Source: Paraburkholderia sp. NMBU_R16 (lineage in GTDB: Bacteria; Pseudomonadota; Gammaproteobacteria; Burkholderiales; Burkholderiaceae). Taken from it: DNA of 64,000 nt. Below the pieces are notes generated by a model that was not told where the DNA came from, made no database searches, and worked only from the letters and a program-made list of their open reading frames with translations. The DNA is taken from assembly GCF_013282575.1 (NCBI RefSeq), contig NZ_JAAAYE010000034.1:1-64000 (forward strand), in the 5' to 3' direction. The position numbers were made by a program, and so were the translations under genes. Each line of letters opens with the position of its first letter. Positions within the stretch are counted from its first letter, which is position 1. Positions 15,601 to 26,147 of the stretch are shown here, one piece after another.

Positions 15601-17781
15601 ATGGACAATCCGATCGACCATCACGGGCTGCGCGTCGCCCCAGCGCTCAGCCGCTTCATCGAAGACGAGGCGATGCCCGGCACGGACCTCGATGCCGCCG
15701 CGTTCTGGCAAGGCTTTTCGGCGCTCGTGCACGAGTTGGCGCCGACAAACCGCGCGCTCGTCGCCGAGCGCGAACGCCTTCAGACGGCGCTCGACGAATG
15801 GCACCGCACCCACCCGGGCCCCGTGCGCGATCTCGCGGGCTACCGCGCGTTTCTCGAGCAGATCGGCTATCTCGCGCCGCTGCCGCCGCGTTTTCAGATC
15901 GGCACAGCAGACGTGGACGCCGAAATCTCGGAACAGGCCGGGCCGCAACTGGTCGTACCCCTCTCGAACGCGCGTTACGCACTGAACGCGGCAAACGCTC
16001 GCTGGGGCAGCCTCTACGATGCCCTCTACGGCACCGATGCGCTGCCCGAAGACGGCGGCGCGACGCGCTCGGGTGCTTACAACGCCGTGCGCGGCGCAAA
16101 GGTGATCGCGTACGCTCGCACGTTTCTCGATCAAGTGGCGCCGCTCGCGAACGGCTCGCACCGCGATGTGACGCGCTATGCCGTACGGGACGGCCAATTG
16201 AGCGTGGAAACGGCCAAGGGCGTCACGTCGCTCGCCGAACCGTCTGGGTTCGTCGGCTATCAGGGCGAGCCCGAATCCCCTTCCGCCATCCTGCTCAAGC
16301 ACAACGGGCTGCACGTCGAGATCCAGATCGATGCCGACGCACCCATCGGCCGCACGGACCCAGCGCATGTCAAGGACGTCGTACTCGAAGCGGCGGTCAC
16401 GACGATCATCGATTGCGAGGATTCGGTCGCGGCCGTCGATGCCGAAGACAAAGTCCTGCTCTATCGCAACTGGCTCGGCCTGATGCAAGGCACGCTGACC
16501 GAGTCCGTCTCGAAGGGCGGCACCACGTTCACGCGCCGGCTCAATGCGGATCGCAGCTATCGCGCGCCCGATGGCGGCACGCTCGCGCTGCATGGCCGCT
16601 CGCTGCTGTTCGTGCGCAACGTCGGCCATCTGATGACGAACGGGGCGGTGCTCGATCGCGACGGCAACGAGATTCCCGAGGGCATCCTCGACGCCGTCGT
16701 GACCACGCTGTGCGCGCTGCACGACCGCAGCCGCAAGACGAATTCGCGCACCGGCGCGATATATATCGTCAAGCCGAAGATGCACGGGCCCGCCGAAGTG
16801 GCGTTCGCCAACGAGTTGTTCGATCGCGTGGAAGACCTTTACGGTTTGCCGCGTCATACGATCAAGATGGGCATCATGGACGAGGAGCGCCGCACGAGCC
16901 TGAATCTCGCCGCGTGCATCGCCGCGGCGAGCGGCCGCGTCGCGTTCATCAACACGGGCTTTCTCGACCGCACGGGCGATGAAATTCATACCGGCATGGA
17001 AGCAGGGCCGATGCTGCGCAAGGGCGATATGAAGAATTCGAAGTGGATCGCCGCGTACGAGCGCCATAACGTGCTCGTCGGCATTGCCTGCGGTCTGCGG
17101 ACTCGCGCGCAAATCGGCAAGGGGATGTGGGCGATGCCCGATCTGATGCACGCCATGCTCGAACAAAAGGCCGCCCAACTGCGCGCGGGTGCGAATACGG
17201 CCTGGGTGCCCTCGCCTACCGCCGCGACGCTTCATGCGCTGCACTATCACGAGGTCGATGTGCAGGCCGTCCAGCGATCGCTCGAAGGCATCGATTACGC
17301 GAGCGAGCGCGATGCATTGCTCGAAGGGTTGCTGACCGTTCCAGTCGTCGAAAAAGCCGAATGGTCCGAAGACGAGATCCGCAACGAAGTCGAAAACAAC
17401 GCACAGGGCATCCTGGGCTACGTCGTGCGATGGATCGATCAAGGGGTCGGCTGCTCGAAGGTGCCTGACATCCACAATATTGGTCTGATGGAGGATCGCG
17501 CGACGCTGCGCATCTCGAGCCAGCATATTGCGAACTGGCTCCATCATGGCGTCATCGACCGATCGTTCGTCGAGGAAACGTTCCGCCGGATGGCCGTCGT
17601 CGTGGACAAGCAAAACGCCGGCGATCCGAACTACCGGCCGATGGCGCCCGAGTATGACGCATCGGTGGCGTTCAAGGCCGCCTGTGCGCTCGCGCTGCAA
17701 GGCCGGCAGCAACCGAGCGGGTATACCGAACCGCTGCTGCACAACTTCCGGCTCGAGTACAAACGCAGTTTCAGGCATTGA
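15601..17781 (+). CDS. glcB: Malate synthase G
   Basis: 726 residues, the normal size of the monomeric G form. It condenses glyoxylate with acetyl-CoA to malate. Conserved segments include [16 protein letters not shown], the glyoxylate-site region GTLTES...[31 protein letters not shown], the magnesium and catalytic stretch [11 protein letters not shown], and [14 protein letters not shown]. With GlcG before it and a lactate/glycolate permease after it, the set lets the cell use glycolate or glyoxylate. Glycolate oxidase genes (glcDEF) are not in the window. Confidence 0.95.
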   Translation: MDNPIDHHGLRVAPALSRFIEDEAMPGTDLDAAAFWQGFSALVHELAPTNRALVAERERLQTALDEWHRTHPGPVRDLAGYRAFLEQIGYLAPLPPRFQIGTADVDAEISEQAGPQLVVPLSNARYALNAANARWGSLYDALYGTDALPEDGGATRSGAYNAVRGAKVIAYARTFLDQVAPLANGSHRDVTRYAVRDGQLSVETAKGVTSLAEPSGFVGYQGEPESPSAILLKHNGLHVEIQIDADAPIGRTDPAHVKDVVLEAAVTTIIDCEDSVAAVDAEDKVLLYRNWLGLMQGTLTESVSKGGTTFTRRLNADRSYRAPDGGTLALHGRSLLFVRNVGHLMTNGAVLDRDGNEIPEGILDAVVTTLCALHDRSRKTNSRTGAIYIVKPKMHGPAEVAFANELFDRVEDLYGLPRHTIKMGIMDEERRTSLNLAACIAAASGRVAFINTGFLDRTGDEIHTGMEAGPMLRKGDMKNSKWIAAYERHNVLVGIACGLRTRAQIGKGMWAMPDLMHAMLEQKAAQLRAGANTAWVPSPTAATLHALHYHEVDVQAVQRSLEGIDYASERDALLEGLLTVPVVEKAEWSEDEIRNEVENNAQGILGYVVRWIDQGVGCSKVPDIHNIGLMEDRATLRISSQHIANWLHHGVIDRSFVEETFRRMAVVVDKQNAGDPNYRPMAPEYDASVAFKAACALALQGRQQPSGYTEPLLHNFRLEYKRSFRH

Positions 17782-17994
17782 TCAGACCCTCCATCGGTCG
17801 GCCTGCCGCCCGCGCCTCGAGATATGGGGCGATGCGCGGGCGCGCAGCGAACGATGCCATGCAAGTCCGATAGCGGACATCCGTCAAGGAGGCGAAGCAA
17901 ACGTCGTATCGCGAGAAAACGGCTTTCGCGAGCCAGTCGAGCACTCCAGCCGTTACCGAAGAAAAGCCCTCGCGGGCTCAATAAAGGAGACAAA

Positions 17995-19647
17995 GTGAAT
18001 ACCACTCTGGCCTTACCGCCCGGCACGTTATTCGCGCAGCCGTTGACACCGGTCGGCAACTCGCTGTTATTGTCGTTTCTCGTAGCCGCGGTGCCGATCG
18101 CCGTCGCACTCATCATGCTTGGCGTCTTGCGCCGGCCGGCCTGGCAGGCGTCGCTCGCGGCGCTCGTCGCCGGCCTCGCCATCGCAATCGGTATCTGGGG
18201 TATGCCGGCCAGCCTCGCGTTCAACGCGGTCGGCGCAGGCATGGCGCTCGCGCTGATCCCCGTCATGTGGATCGTCTTCAACGCGCTGCTGCTGTACAAC
18301 ATCGCCGTGCGCTCCGGGCGCTTCGATCAGTTCCGGCAATGGATGCTCGATCACCTGCCCGACGACCGCCGGCTCGTGCTGCTCGTCGTCGCATTCTCGT
18401 TCGGCTGTCTGCTCGAAGGGATTTCCGGCTTCGGCACGCCCGTCGCCATCACGAGCGCCTTGCTGATCGCCCTCGGTTTTCCGGCGCTCGAAGCACTGAC
18501 CTTCACGCTCATCTTCAACACGGCGCCCGTCGCATTCGGCGCGCTCGGGGTACCGATCACGGTGCTCGGCGCCGTGACGGCGCTGCCCCCGGCTACGCTC
18601 GGCGCGATGGTCGGCCGGCAGTTGCCGTTTTTCGCGCTGTTGCTGCCGTTTTACGTCGTCGGCATCTACGGCGGCGCGCGCTCGATCGGCAAACTCTGGC
18701 CCGCGCTGCTCGTCTCTGGCGGCAGCTTCGCGCTCGCCCAGTTCGTCACGTCGAACTATCTCGGCTATCAATTGACCGACGTGTTCTCGTCGCTCTCCTC
18801 GCTGATCGTGACGATCGGATTCCTCAAAGTATGGAAGCCCGAGCCGGATCCGCGCTTCGCCATCTCGCGCAACGGCGCCGCGGCGATGGTGCGCGCAACC
18901 GGACAGGCCCGTATCGGCTGGGGCGGCTGGCTGCCATGGCTCGTCGTGTCGGTCATCGTGATCGTCTGGGTGCATGCGAGCATCGCGGCCATCGGCGACG
19001 TCAAGGTCAAATGGCCAGGCTTGCACAATGCCGTCTATATGACGCTCTATCACAAGTCCTACGCGGCGATCTGGGACTTCCAGCCGCTCGGCACGGGTAC
19101 CGCGATTCTGCTTTCCGCGGTCATCACGGCCGCCTGGACGCGCCTTTCGGTGGCGGATTTCTTCGTGTGCGTCGCCGACACGTGGAGGCAGACGCGCATC
19201 GCCATCGCGACGGTCATGCTCATCGTCGGCCTCGCCTACCTGCTCAATTATTCCGGCATGAGCTACACGCTCGGTCTGGGCGTGGCGTCGACCGGTGCGC
19301 TGTTCCCGCTCGTCTCCGCGACGCTGGGCTGGGTCGCGGTGTTCCTCTCGGGCAGCGATACCTCCGGCAATGCGCTCTTCGGCAATCTGCAGGTCGTGGC
19401 GGCGCGGCAGCTCGGCTTCGATCCCGTCCTGATCGCCGCGACGAACTCGTCGGGCGGGGTGATGGGCAAGATGATCTCACCGCAAAACATCGCGACCGGT
19501 GTGTCGACGACCGATCTCAAAGGTCAGGAAGGCGTGGTCTTCGCACGCACGTTCTGGCACAGCGTCTTTCTGACGCTGCTGCTCGGCATACTCGTATTCC
19601 TGCAGCAGCACGTGTTGAGCTGGATGATTCCTACGCTGCCGCAATAA
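17995..19647 (+). CDS. glcA: L-lactate / glycolate permease, LctP family
   Basis: 550 residues with about twelve to thirteen membrane helices. The LctP hallmark SGFGTPVAI is present (about residues 141-149), as is the C-terminal SSGGVMGKMISPQNIATG. I chose the GTG start at 17995 because AAAGGAGA lies seven bases upstream and the residues before it look non-coding; this also gives the normal family length. A small hairpin (AGCCC-TCGC-GGGCT, 17965-17978) sits just before the ribosome site. Next to malate synthase G, glycolate is the likely main substrate, though L-lactate is equally possible. Confidence 0.9.
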   Translation: MNTTLALPPGTLFAQPLTPVGNSLLLSFLVAAVPIAVALIMLGVLRRPAWQASLAALVAGLAIAIGIWGMPASLAFNAVGAGMALALIPVMWIVFNALLLYNIAVRSGRFDQFRQWMLDHLPDDRRLVLLVVAFSFGCLLEGISGFGTPVAITSALLIALGFPALEALTFTLIFNTAPVAFGALGVPITVLGAVTALPPATLGAMVGRQLPFFALLLPFYVVGIYGGARSIGKLWPALLVSGGSFALAQFVTSNYLGYQLTDVFSSLSSLIVTIGFLKVWKPEPDPRFAISRNGAAAMVRATGQARIGWGGWLPWLVVSVIVIVWVHASIAAIGDVKVKWPGLHNAVYMTLYHKSYAAIWDFQPLGTGTAILLSAVITAAWTRLSVADFFVCVADTWRQTRIAIATVMLIVGLAYLLNYSGMSYTLGLGVASTGALFPLVSATLGWVAVFLSGSDTSGNALFGNLQVVAARQLGFDPVLIAATNSSGGVMGKMISPQNIATGVSTTDLKGQEGVVFARTFWHSVFLTLLLGILVFLQQHVLSWMIPTLPQ

Positions 19648-19673
19648 CCGCGCGCTTACGCATCTTCGTAGTA

Positions 19674-19697
19674 GGCGGCCCCAGCGGCCGCCTTTTT
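19674..19697 (+). terminator. Rho-independent terminator after the permease gene
   Basis: GGCGGCC (19674-19680) and GGCCGCC (19686-19692) form a perfect stem around CCAGC, followed by five T residues. It lies 27 bases after the permease stop codon and closes the glcG-glcB-glcA set. Confidence 0.8.
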
Positions 19698-20058
19698 CTC
19701 GCCCCCAAGAATTGTTACAAAAATTTCGCGATGCGGACTCGCGGATTACCTAAAGTGCATTTGCCGTTCCCGGCGAGGTCAGGCTCGCCCGTAAGCGGCA
19801 GGTCCGTCCCAGTCGCGGCGCTCATGCCGTGCCTGGACGACGCGGCGACCGACGCGCTGGCGTTTCCAGCGCTTGCGGCCCTGCGGCAGTTGAAGCGGTA
19901 GTGTGTTTGGCGAGCAAAAAAGCACAATGACGTGAGGCACGCCGAGGATGCAATCGTCGAAACTCGGACGAACGGGGCGCAAGACTTGCCATGTCATGCG
20001 TTTTTGCAGCGGCACCTCCGGCTGGCTGACGCGGGTCGCATCGAAAGGGGTGTCTTCC
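19698..20058. other. Intergenic region before the sialidase-like gene
   Basis: 361 bases with no recognisable gene. The right part is open in the frame of the sialidase-like gene from 19948, but those residues lack a signal peptide and a ribosome site. No clear -35/-10 pair or operator was found. Confidence 0.4.
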
Positions 20059-21507
20059 ATGCGACTCAAATACAAGCCTCGTACGTTCATGCGCGCTATT
20101 CCGGCTGCGGTAGTGATGGCGGCGGCCTCGGCTGCGGCCACGGCCGCAGCCGTCGATCCGGTGGTGGTATCAGGACCGAGCCCATTCGCCTCCTGCACGA
20201 TCGGTGGCCCGGGCACTAACTACGTCAACGCGGAAGTGGAACCCTGGGTAGCGGTCAACCCGGCCAATCCGTCGAATGTGATCGGTGCCTGGCAACAGGA
20301 CCGGTGGTCCAATGGCGGTGCGCACGGCCTCGTGGCCGGCTATTCGTTCGACGGCGGCCAAACCTGGGCCCAGACGAATCTTCCGTTCTCCGCCTGCGCC
20401 GGCGGACTTGGCTATGAGCGCGCGTCCGATCCCTGGGTATCCATCGGTCCCGACGGAACGGCTTATAGCGTGTCGATCTCGTTCAATCAATCGAACAACA
20501 ACAATGCGGTCGCCGCGGCCGTTTCGAAAGATGGCGGAAAGACATGGGGCAATCTGAGCGTGATCATTGCCGATAACGAGCCCTCGCTGCAATTTTTCAA
20601 CGATAAGGAGTCGGTCACAGCCAATCCGACGAAAGCCGGCGTGGCCTACGCCGTATGGGATCGGCTCGAGCTGCCCAACGGCAATCCGTACGCGAACTTG
20701 CATACGACGGCCTATCGCGGGCCAACGCTCTTTTCGAAGACGGTAGACGGTGGGCTCACCTGGAGTTCACCTGCCGAAATCGTAAAAGTGCCGTCGCGGC
20801 AACAGACGATAGGCAACCAGATCGTCGTCGATCCACGCAACGGCACGCTCTATGATTTCTTCAATCTGATTACCTCGCCTTCGAACGGGACCCCGTATAA
20901 CGTCGCGTTCATCAAGTCGACCGACGATGGCGCGACGTGGACGAAGCCCAAACTCATTGCCGATCTGCGCACGGTGGACGTCGTCGATCCGAACACGAAC
21001 GAGCCGTTGCGCACGGGTGACATCATCCCCGAGCCGGCGATCGATCCGGCGACGGGTCAGCTGTACGTCGTCTGGCAAGACGCGCGCTTCAGCGGCGGGC
21101 AGTACGACGAGATCGCGATCTCGACATCGACCGATGGCGGCGCAACATGGAGCGCGCCCGCACGCGTGAATACGGCAACGGGGCGGGTCGCGTTCAACCC
21201 GGCGGTCCGCGTCAATTCGTCGGGCACCGTCGCCGTGACATATTACGACTTGCGCAACTTGGCGGCCGGTAACACGACGACGCTACCGACCGACTATTGG
21301 CAGACGACGTCGACCAATGGCGGGGCGAGTTTCGGGAATGAAGTGCATCTGGCGGGGTCGTTCGATCTGAAGCTCGCGCCGTTCGCGGAAGGGTATTTCG
21401 TGGGCGACTACGAAGGACTCGACGCGCGCGGAACCTCATTCCTGCCGTTCTTCGTCCGGACCAATACGACCACGGCCAATCGCACGGATGTCATCGCAGC
21501 GCCCTGA
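20059..21507 (+). CDS. Secreted sialidase-fold (six Asp-box) protein
   Basis: 482 residues from the ATG at 20059, preceded by GGGG nine bases upstream. This start gives a clean Sec signal peptide (basic RLKYKPRTFMR, a hydrophobic run, and an Ala-x-Ala-type site near 30-32). Six Asp boxes of the SxDxGxTW type begin at residues 96, 156, 228, 287, 357 and 418, spaced 59-72 apart, which fits a six-bladed beta-propeller. I cannot place the full sialidase catalytic set (three Arg, Tyr/Glu pair), so exo-alpha-sialidase activity is not proven; other glycan- or metal-binding propellers share these boxes. It stands alone between the permease terminator and deoR. Confidence 0.75.
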   Translation: MRLKYKPRTFMRAIPAAVVMAAASAAATAAAVDPVVVSGPSPFASCTIGGPGTNYVNAEVEPWVAVNPANPSNVIGAWQQDRWSNGGAHGLVAGYSFDGGQTWAQTNLPFSACAGGLGYERASDPWVSIGPDGTAYSVSISFNQSNNNNAVAAAVSKDGGKTWGNLSVIIADNEPSLQFFNDKESVTANPTKAGVAYAVWDRLELPNGNPYANLHTTAYRGPTLFSKTVDGGLTWSSPAEIVKVPSRQQTIGNQIVVDPRNGTLYDFFNLITSPSNGTPYNVAFIKSTDDGATWTKPKLIADLRTVDVVDPNTNEPLRTGDIIPEPAIDPATGQLYVVWQDARFSGGQYDEIAISTSTDGGATWSAPARVNTATGRVAFNPAVRVNSSGTVAVTYYDLRNLAAGNTTTLPTDYWQTTSTNGGASFGNEVHLAGSFDLKLAPFAEGYFVGDYEGLDARGTSFLPFFVRTNTTTANRTDVIAAP

Positions 21508-21605
21508 ACCGCATATTGACCGGCAGCGGTCGCCGAGATAGCGGCGGCTGCCGGGCGCACAACATCCCCCGCCCCCGCCGCCTGCCAATCCTCGCGCGCA
21601 ATTGT

Positions 21606-21650
21606 TATAATCCGCTCATACCGCCGATATAAAAATAACGCCCCTGTTAT
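21606..21650 (+). promoter_or_regulatory. deoR promoter and candidate operator
   Basis: TATAAT (21606-21611) is a perfect -10, with a modest CTGCCA -35 eighteen bases upstream. Downstream lies ATAAC-N6-GTTAT (21635-21650), and a further GTTAT overlaps the -10 (21604-21608). These repeated half-sites are a plausible autoregulatory target for the DeoR-type protein encoded next. Confidence 0.45.
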
Positions 21651-21696
21651 CGGTGCCCACTACGAAAACGACGGCAGCGGCCAGACCCAAGTTCCT

Positions 21697-22425
21697 ATGC
21701 TCAAGACCGAACGCCTGCGCTCGCTCGCCGACGCGCTCGCCAAGCACAACGTCATGCGTCTGCGCGACGCAGCTTCACTGCTCGGCGTTTCCGAAATGAC
21801 GGTACGTCGCGATATTGCCGCGAATCCCGAGCGCTTTACCTATCTCGGCGGCTATATCGTCAGCGCGGTCAACGTGCCGAACGCGGCGGGCTATTCGCTC
21901 GAACAGGAAAAGGACCACTTCGCCCAAGCCAAGGCACAAGCTTCGGCGCATGCGGCCGCGCTGATCGCCGATCACGAGACGATCTTCATCGATTGCGGCA
22001 CGACACTGACTTCGCTCGCCCGGCTGATACCGGCCACGATGCACATTACCGTCGTCTGCTATTCGCTCAACGTTGCCGAGATTCTGCGGCGCATGCCGAA
22101 CGTACGCATGATCCTTCTGGGCGGCGTCTACGTGCCCTCCTCCGACTCGTTCACGGGTGACGAAAGTCTGGAGATGCTGCGCCGCATGGGGATCAACAAG
22201 GCATTCATTTCGGCAGGCGGCATCGATGAGACGCGCGGGGTCACCTGCTGGAATTTCCACGAAGTGGCATTGAAGCAAGCGGCGATGGATAACGCGGTCG
22301 AGCGGCACCTCGTGGCCGATTCGAGCAAATTCGGCGTCGTCAAAGCCGTGCGCTTTTCGCAGCTCGGCGATTTCGATTCGATCATCACCGAAACGGGCCA
22401 GACGCTGCGCAAGCGCAAGGCTTGA
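21697..22425 (+). CDS. deoR: DeoR-type repressor, likely of the deoxysugar cluster
   Basis: 242 residues. The N-terminal helix-turn-helix (LRDAASLLGVSEMTVRRDI, about 22-40) and the sugar-phosphate sensor domain (FIDCGTT, VCYSLN, LLGG, DSSKFG) are closer in detail to E. coli DeoR than to generic GlpR-like members, including the LGGYIV linker. Deoxyribose-5-phosphate is the known DeoR inducer, which matches the deoC gene in the facing cluster. It is convergent with the last transporter gene (41-base gap) and so transcribed separately. Confidence 0.8.
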   Translation: MLKTERLRSLADALAKHNVMRLRDAASLLGVSEMTVRRDIAANPERFTYLGGYIVSAVNVPNAAGYSLEQEKDHFAQAKAQASAHAAALIADHETIFIDCGTTLTSLARLIPATMHITVVCYSLNVAEILRRMPNVRMILLGGVYVPSSDSFTGDESLEMLRRMGINKAFISAGGIDETRGVTCWNFHEVALKQAAMDNAVERHLVADSSKFGVVKAVRFSQLGDFDSIITETGQTLRKRKA

Positions 22426-22466
22426 CGCATCGGTGAGCGGGCCGCCGCCCCGCGCACCGCGTCTCG

Positions 22467-23513
22467 TCAACCGCGCCGGCGCAACACGAATAGTGTCCCG
22501 GCGACCAAAATGAACGCGCCGACGATGACTTTCTGCCAAGTGCTCGGCACGCCAATGAGAATCAGCACATTGTTGACGAGCGTCACGAGCACGACGCCGA
22601 GCAGCGTCCCGATGACCGTACCGCTGCCCCCGGTGATGCGGGCACCGCCGAGAATGACCGCCGCGATCACATCGAGTTCGGAGCCTACGAGGTCGAACGG
22701 ATTCGCAATCCGATTGTTCGATACGTGCAGAATGCCGGCGATGCCCGCAAGAAAACCCGTATAGCCGAATACGAACAGATGCACGGCCCGCAGGTTGTAG
22801 CCGAGCCGCTCGGCAATGGCGAGACTCCCGCCCATCGCATAGACCGCGCGCCCCATCATCGTCCGGTTGAGCAGCCACCACGTCGCGAGCGCCGCAACGA
22901 CCAGCGCGATCACCGAGATCGGCAGCACCGCATGCAATCCGTCGGCCGTCCGATAGGCGATGAGCGGTATGCGGCCGAAGCGGTCCATGCTGTGCGGGAT
23001 GTTCATGAAGAACGTCGTGCCGATGAAAGTCAGCAAGACACCGCGGTAAAGATACTGCGTGCCGATCGTCACGATCAGCGACGGCGCCTTCAACCGATAG
23101 ACGAGTACGCCGTTGAGCAACCCGAGCAGCACGCCCCCGATAGCACCTGTCGCCAGGATCAACGCAAACGGCGCGTCGGGCCACCATGCAAATACGGCCT
23201 TCGTAATGGCGTACATCGTCAGCGCGCCGATGGCGGTGAACGACACGTCGATGCCGCCGGAAGCGAGCACGACGAGCGTGCCGAGCGCGAACAGCGACAT
23301 CGTCGTCGCCGAATGCAGCATGTCGAACAACGTCGCCCATTGCAAAAAGCGCGGATTGAGCGAGGTCACGACTACACAAGTCACCGCGATCAACGCGGCA
23401 GTGAACCACTCGGGGTTGCGCGCGAGCCGTGCACGCCAGCCCGCCGCCCGCGTATTGCGGGACAGCTCCAGTGCGTTCGTGTTCGGGGTACTCATCGTTT
23501 GATTGATGCTCAT
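22467..23513 (-). CDS. Sugar ABC transporter permease (second of two)
   Basis: 348 residues, RbsC/LsrD-like with about ten membrane helices. Characteristic stretches are ALGTLVVLASGGIDVSFTAIGAL and AVILGGARITGGSGTVIGTLLGV. The ATG at 23513 overlaps the ATPase stop by four bases (ATGA), so it is coupled to the ATPase; the longer open frame upstream is shadow. The importer has two non-identical permeases, as in Lsr and rhamnose systems, rather than one as in the ribose system. Confidence 0.88.
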   Translation of the reverse strand: MSINQTMSTPNTNALELSRNTRAAGWRARLARNPEWFTAALIAVTCVVVTSLNPRFLQWATLFDMLHSATTMSLFALGTLVVLASGGIDVSFTAIGALTMYAITKAVFAWWPDAPFALILATGAIGGVLLGLLNGVLVYRLKAPSLIVTIGTQYLYRGVLLTFIGTTFFMNIPHSMDRFGRIPLIAYRTADGLHAVLPISVIALVVAALATWWLLNRTMMGRAVYAMGGSLAIAERLGYNLRAVHLFVFGYTGFLAGIAGILHVSNNRIANPFDLVGSELDVIAAVILGGARITGGSGTVIGTLLGVVLVTLVNNVLILIGVPSTWQKVIVGAFILVAGTLFVLRRRG

Positions 23514-25066
23514 ACTGGCTCCGCCTGCGCCGGCCCCGCTTCCGCCAACAGCGCCTGATACAGCGCCGCCTCGGTCAGCCCTTCGGCACGATATTCCCCC
23601 GCAATGCGGCCTTTTTTCATCATCAGGATTCGATCGCAATTGAGCAGCAGCTCGGGCAGATCGTCGCTGATCAGCAAGATGCCGATGCCGCGCTGAGAAA
23701 GCCGCTGCATGATCCGGTAGATGATGTCCTTCGATCCGACGTCGACGCCAACCGTGGGCCCATGCAGGATCAGCACGTGAGGATCGATCGCAAGCCAGCG
23801 GCCGATCAGCACGCGCTGCTGGTTGCCGCCCGAGAGCGACTGCACAGGCTTGTCGATGTCGGGCGTGGCGATCTGGAGTTCCTTCACCGTATCGACGGCC
23901 AATGCGCGCGAGCGCTTGCGGTCGATCTGGCCAAAACGGTCGCGCAAGCTCGAAATCATCGCCGTGATGACGTTTTCACGAATCGACTTGTCGAGAAAGA
24001 GCCCTTCGCTCAAGCGGTCTTCCGGTACATAGCCGATTCGGTGGCGCTTGGCATCGGCCGGCGTCGAAAGCGTCACGCGCCGACCTTCGAGCGTGACGGT
24101 GCCCGTATCGGCGGGACTCACGCCCGCGAGCGCGCGCGCAAGCTCGTTGCGCCCCGAGTCGAGCAAACCGGTCACGCCGAGAATCTCGCCGCGATGCAGC
24201 GCGAACGAGACCTGACGAAACTGCTCGCGCCGCCCAAGTTCTCGCACGTCGAGGACCACCTCCGCGTGCGAGCTGGCCGCATCGCGATAGCGCTCTTCCG
24301 AAAGCGTGCGCCCCGTCATCAGCTCCGAGAGCTGCGCCTTCGAGTAATCGGCGATCGGGCCTTGCGCGACCTTCTGCCCGTCGCGCATGACGATGACCTC
24401 GCCGCCGATCGCAAAACATTCGTCGAGCTTGTGGCTCACGAACAGTACCGTGACGCCTTGCCCGCGCAGCGTGTCGAGCACCTCGATCAGATTGGCGACC
24501 TCCTTTTGCGTCAGCGACGTCGTCGGCTCGTCCATGATGACGAACTTCGCTTCGCTCGCGATCGCGCGAGCGATCGCAACGAGCTGGCGCGTCGCGAGCG
24601 GGAGCTGCTCGATCAGCGTGCGCTGGAATTCGGCGTCGCTGGGCAGACCCACCGCTTCGAGCGCGCGCCGCGCCGTCGAAAACAGCACGTGCCGGTCGAA
24701 CGTGCGGGCGAGCCGGCCATCGTGCTCGGCCAGCTCGGCCGTGAGCGCCACGTTCTCTGCGACGCTGAGATTCGGCAGCAGCGAGAGATCCTGATAGACG
24801 GTTTCGATACCGGCCGCGAGCGCCTGCAACGGCGAAAGCCGCGCGTACCGCGCGCCTTCGATCACGAGCTCGCCCTCGTCGGGCGGCTGAGCCCCCGAGA
24901 TGATCTTGATGAGCGTGCTCTTGCCGCAGCCGTTTTCGCCCAACAGGTGATAGATCTGGCCGCGGGCGAACGAAAGCGTCACCCCGCGCAGCGCATGCAC
25001 ACCGGTGAAGCGCTTATGTACGCCTACGACTTGCAACAACGGCTCGCTGGCCTGATGCTCATTCAT
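23510..25066 (-). CDS. Sugar ABC transporter ATP-binding protein, double cassette
   Basis: 518 residues, RbsA/LsrA type. The first cassette has Walker A GENGCGKST (about 42-50), and the second has the usual degenerate P-loop GLLDSGRNELARAL and the signature LSGGNQQRVLIGR. The two fused cassettes drive uptake through the flanking permeases. The start at 25066 is the first ATG that gives normal family length, although its ribosome site is weak. Confidence 0.9.
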   Translation of the reverse strand: MNEHQASEPLLQVVGVHKRFTGVHALRGVTLSFARGQIYHLLGENGCGKSTLIKIISGAQPPDEGELVIEGARYARLSPLQALAAGIETVYQDLSLLPNLSVAENVALTAELAEHDGRLARTFDRHVLFSTARRALEAVGLPSDAEFQRTLIEQLPLATRQLVAIARAIASEAKFVIMDEPTTSLTQKEVANLIEVLDTLRGQGVTVLFVSHKLDECFAIGGEVIVMRDGQKVAQGPIADYSKAQLSELMTGRTLSEERYRDAASSHAEVVLDVRELGRREQFRQVSFALHRGEILGVTGLLDSGRNELARALAGVSPADTGTVTLEGRRVTLSTPADAKRHRIGYVPEDRLSEGLFLDKSIRENVITAMISSLRDRFGQIDRKRSRALAVDTVKELQIATPDIDKPVQSLSGGNQQRVLIGRWLAIDPHVLILHGPTVGVDVGSKDIIYRIMQRLSQRGIGILLISDDLPELLLNCDRILMMKKGRIAGEYRAEGLTEAALYQALLAEAGPAQAEPV

Positions 25067-25139
25067 CGTGATTCCGCTCGCAATCGAAACGAGGAAGCGC
25101 GCCCGGCCGGTACTGCCGGGCGCACGACTCACGCGCCGA

Positions 25140-26147
25140 TCAGAAGTTGTATTGCTTGTAGTTGGCCTTGTCGACGCTCACCCAACCCTGGCCGCGTGCG
25201 ATGAGGCCCTTGCCAGGCCCCTTGCTGAACACGACTTTCTCATAGCCGGGCATGCCGAGATTCAGCGTGTCGCCGACTTTGAACGTCTTGCCATCGACGA
25301 GCATCTTCGCGATCTTGTTCATCGCCTCGCCGGCCAGCTTCGGATCCCAGAACGCAATGCCGTTGATCGCGCCGCTTTCGAGGTACTTGCCGGCTTCGCC
25401 CGGCAGGCCCGTGCCGAATACGCAGACCTTGCCCTGCAGGCCCGCCTCTTCCACGGCGCGCCCGATGCCGAGCACGTCGAGCGACGACGATCCCTGGAAG
25501 CCCTTGATGTCCGGATGCTTGCGCAGCACTTCCTTGGCCACTTCGTAGGCACGCGTGCCGTCGTTGTTGGTCTCGAGGTTGTGCTCGACGAGCTGCATCT
25601 TCGGATACTTCGCCTTCGCCTCGGCGATGCCGCCTTCGGCCCATTGCACCTGCGAGCGGCTGCCGAGCGAGCCGACGAGCGTAGCCCACTTGCCCTCGCT
25701 CTTCATGCAGCTGGCAAGCCTGTCATTGAGCGCGGCGCCGTACGCTGCGTTATCGAAGGCCTCGAGATCGACCATCGTGTTCTTGGCGTTGTCCGCCTCG
25801 TGCGTGACGACCTTGATGCCGCGATCCATCGCTTTTTTCAGCACCGGTTCGAGCGTCGGCGGGTCATAGGGGACGACGGCCAGCGCGCTCACCTTCTTGG
25901 CGATCAGGTCTTCGATGATCTTTGCCTGTTGAGCGGCGTCGGCACGGCCGGGACCGGTCTGGTAAGCGTTCACGCCCGTTTCCTTGGCGAATTCCTTGAC
26001 GCCGTCGTCCATGCGGTTGAACCAGCTGATGCCGGTCACTTTCACGACCGTGACGATCGTCTCGTTCGTCGCCGCCTGCGCCGCGAATACGATGCCGGCG
26101 CCGAGTGCGCATGCGGTGAGCGCGAGGCTCAATCGAATCGGTTTCAT
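25140..26147 (-). CDS. Periplasmic sugar-binding protein, LsrB/RhaS-like
   Basis: 335 residues with a Sec signal peptide (residues 1-26, ending AAQAA). The mature part is a family 2 periplasmic binding protein. The closing segment (VSVDKANYKQYNF) and overall order resemble LsrB and RhaS, which bind AI-2 and rhamnose, more than RbsB. The start at 26147 follows GGAG by nine bases. As the specificity component, it should bind the sugar the cluster degrades, probably a deoxypentose or related compound. Confidence 0.87.
   Translation of the reverse strand: MKPIRLSLALTACALGAGIVFAAQAATNETIVTVVKVTGISWFNRMDDGVKEFAKETGVNAYQTGPGRADAAQQAKIIEDLIAKKVSALAVVPYDPPTLEPVLKKAMDRGIKVVTHEADNAKNTMVDLEAFDNAAYGAALNDRLASCMKSEGKWATLVGSLGSRSQVQWAEGGIAEAKAKYPKMQLVEHNLETNNDGTRAYEVAKEVLRKHPDIKGFQGSSSLDVLGIGRAVEEAGLQGKVCVFGTGLPGEAGKYLESGAINGIAFWDPKLAGEAMNKIAKMLVDGKTFKVGDTLNLGMPGYEKVVFSKGPGKGLIARGQGWVSVDKANYKQYNF

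Noticed and set aside
15559-17778. 739-codon open frame antisense to malate synthase G
   Set aside because: Mirrors glcB codon structure and has no recognisable fold; glcB is unmistakable.
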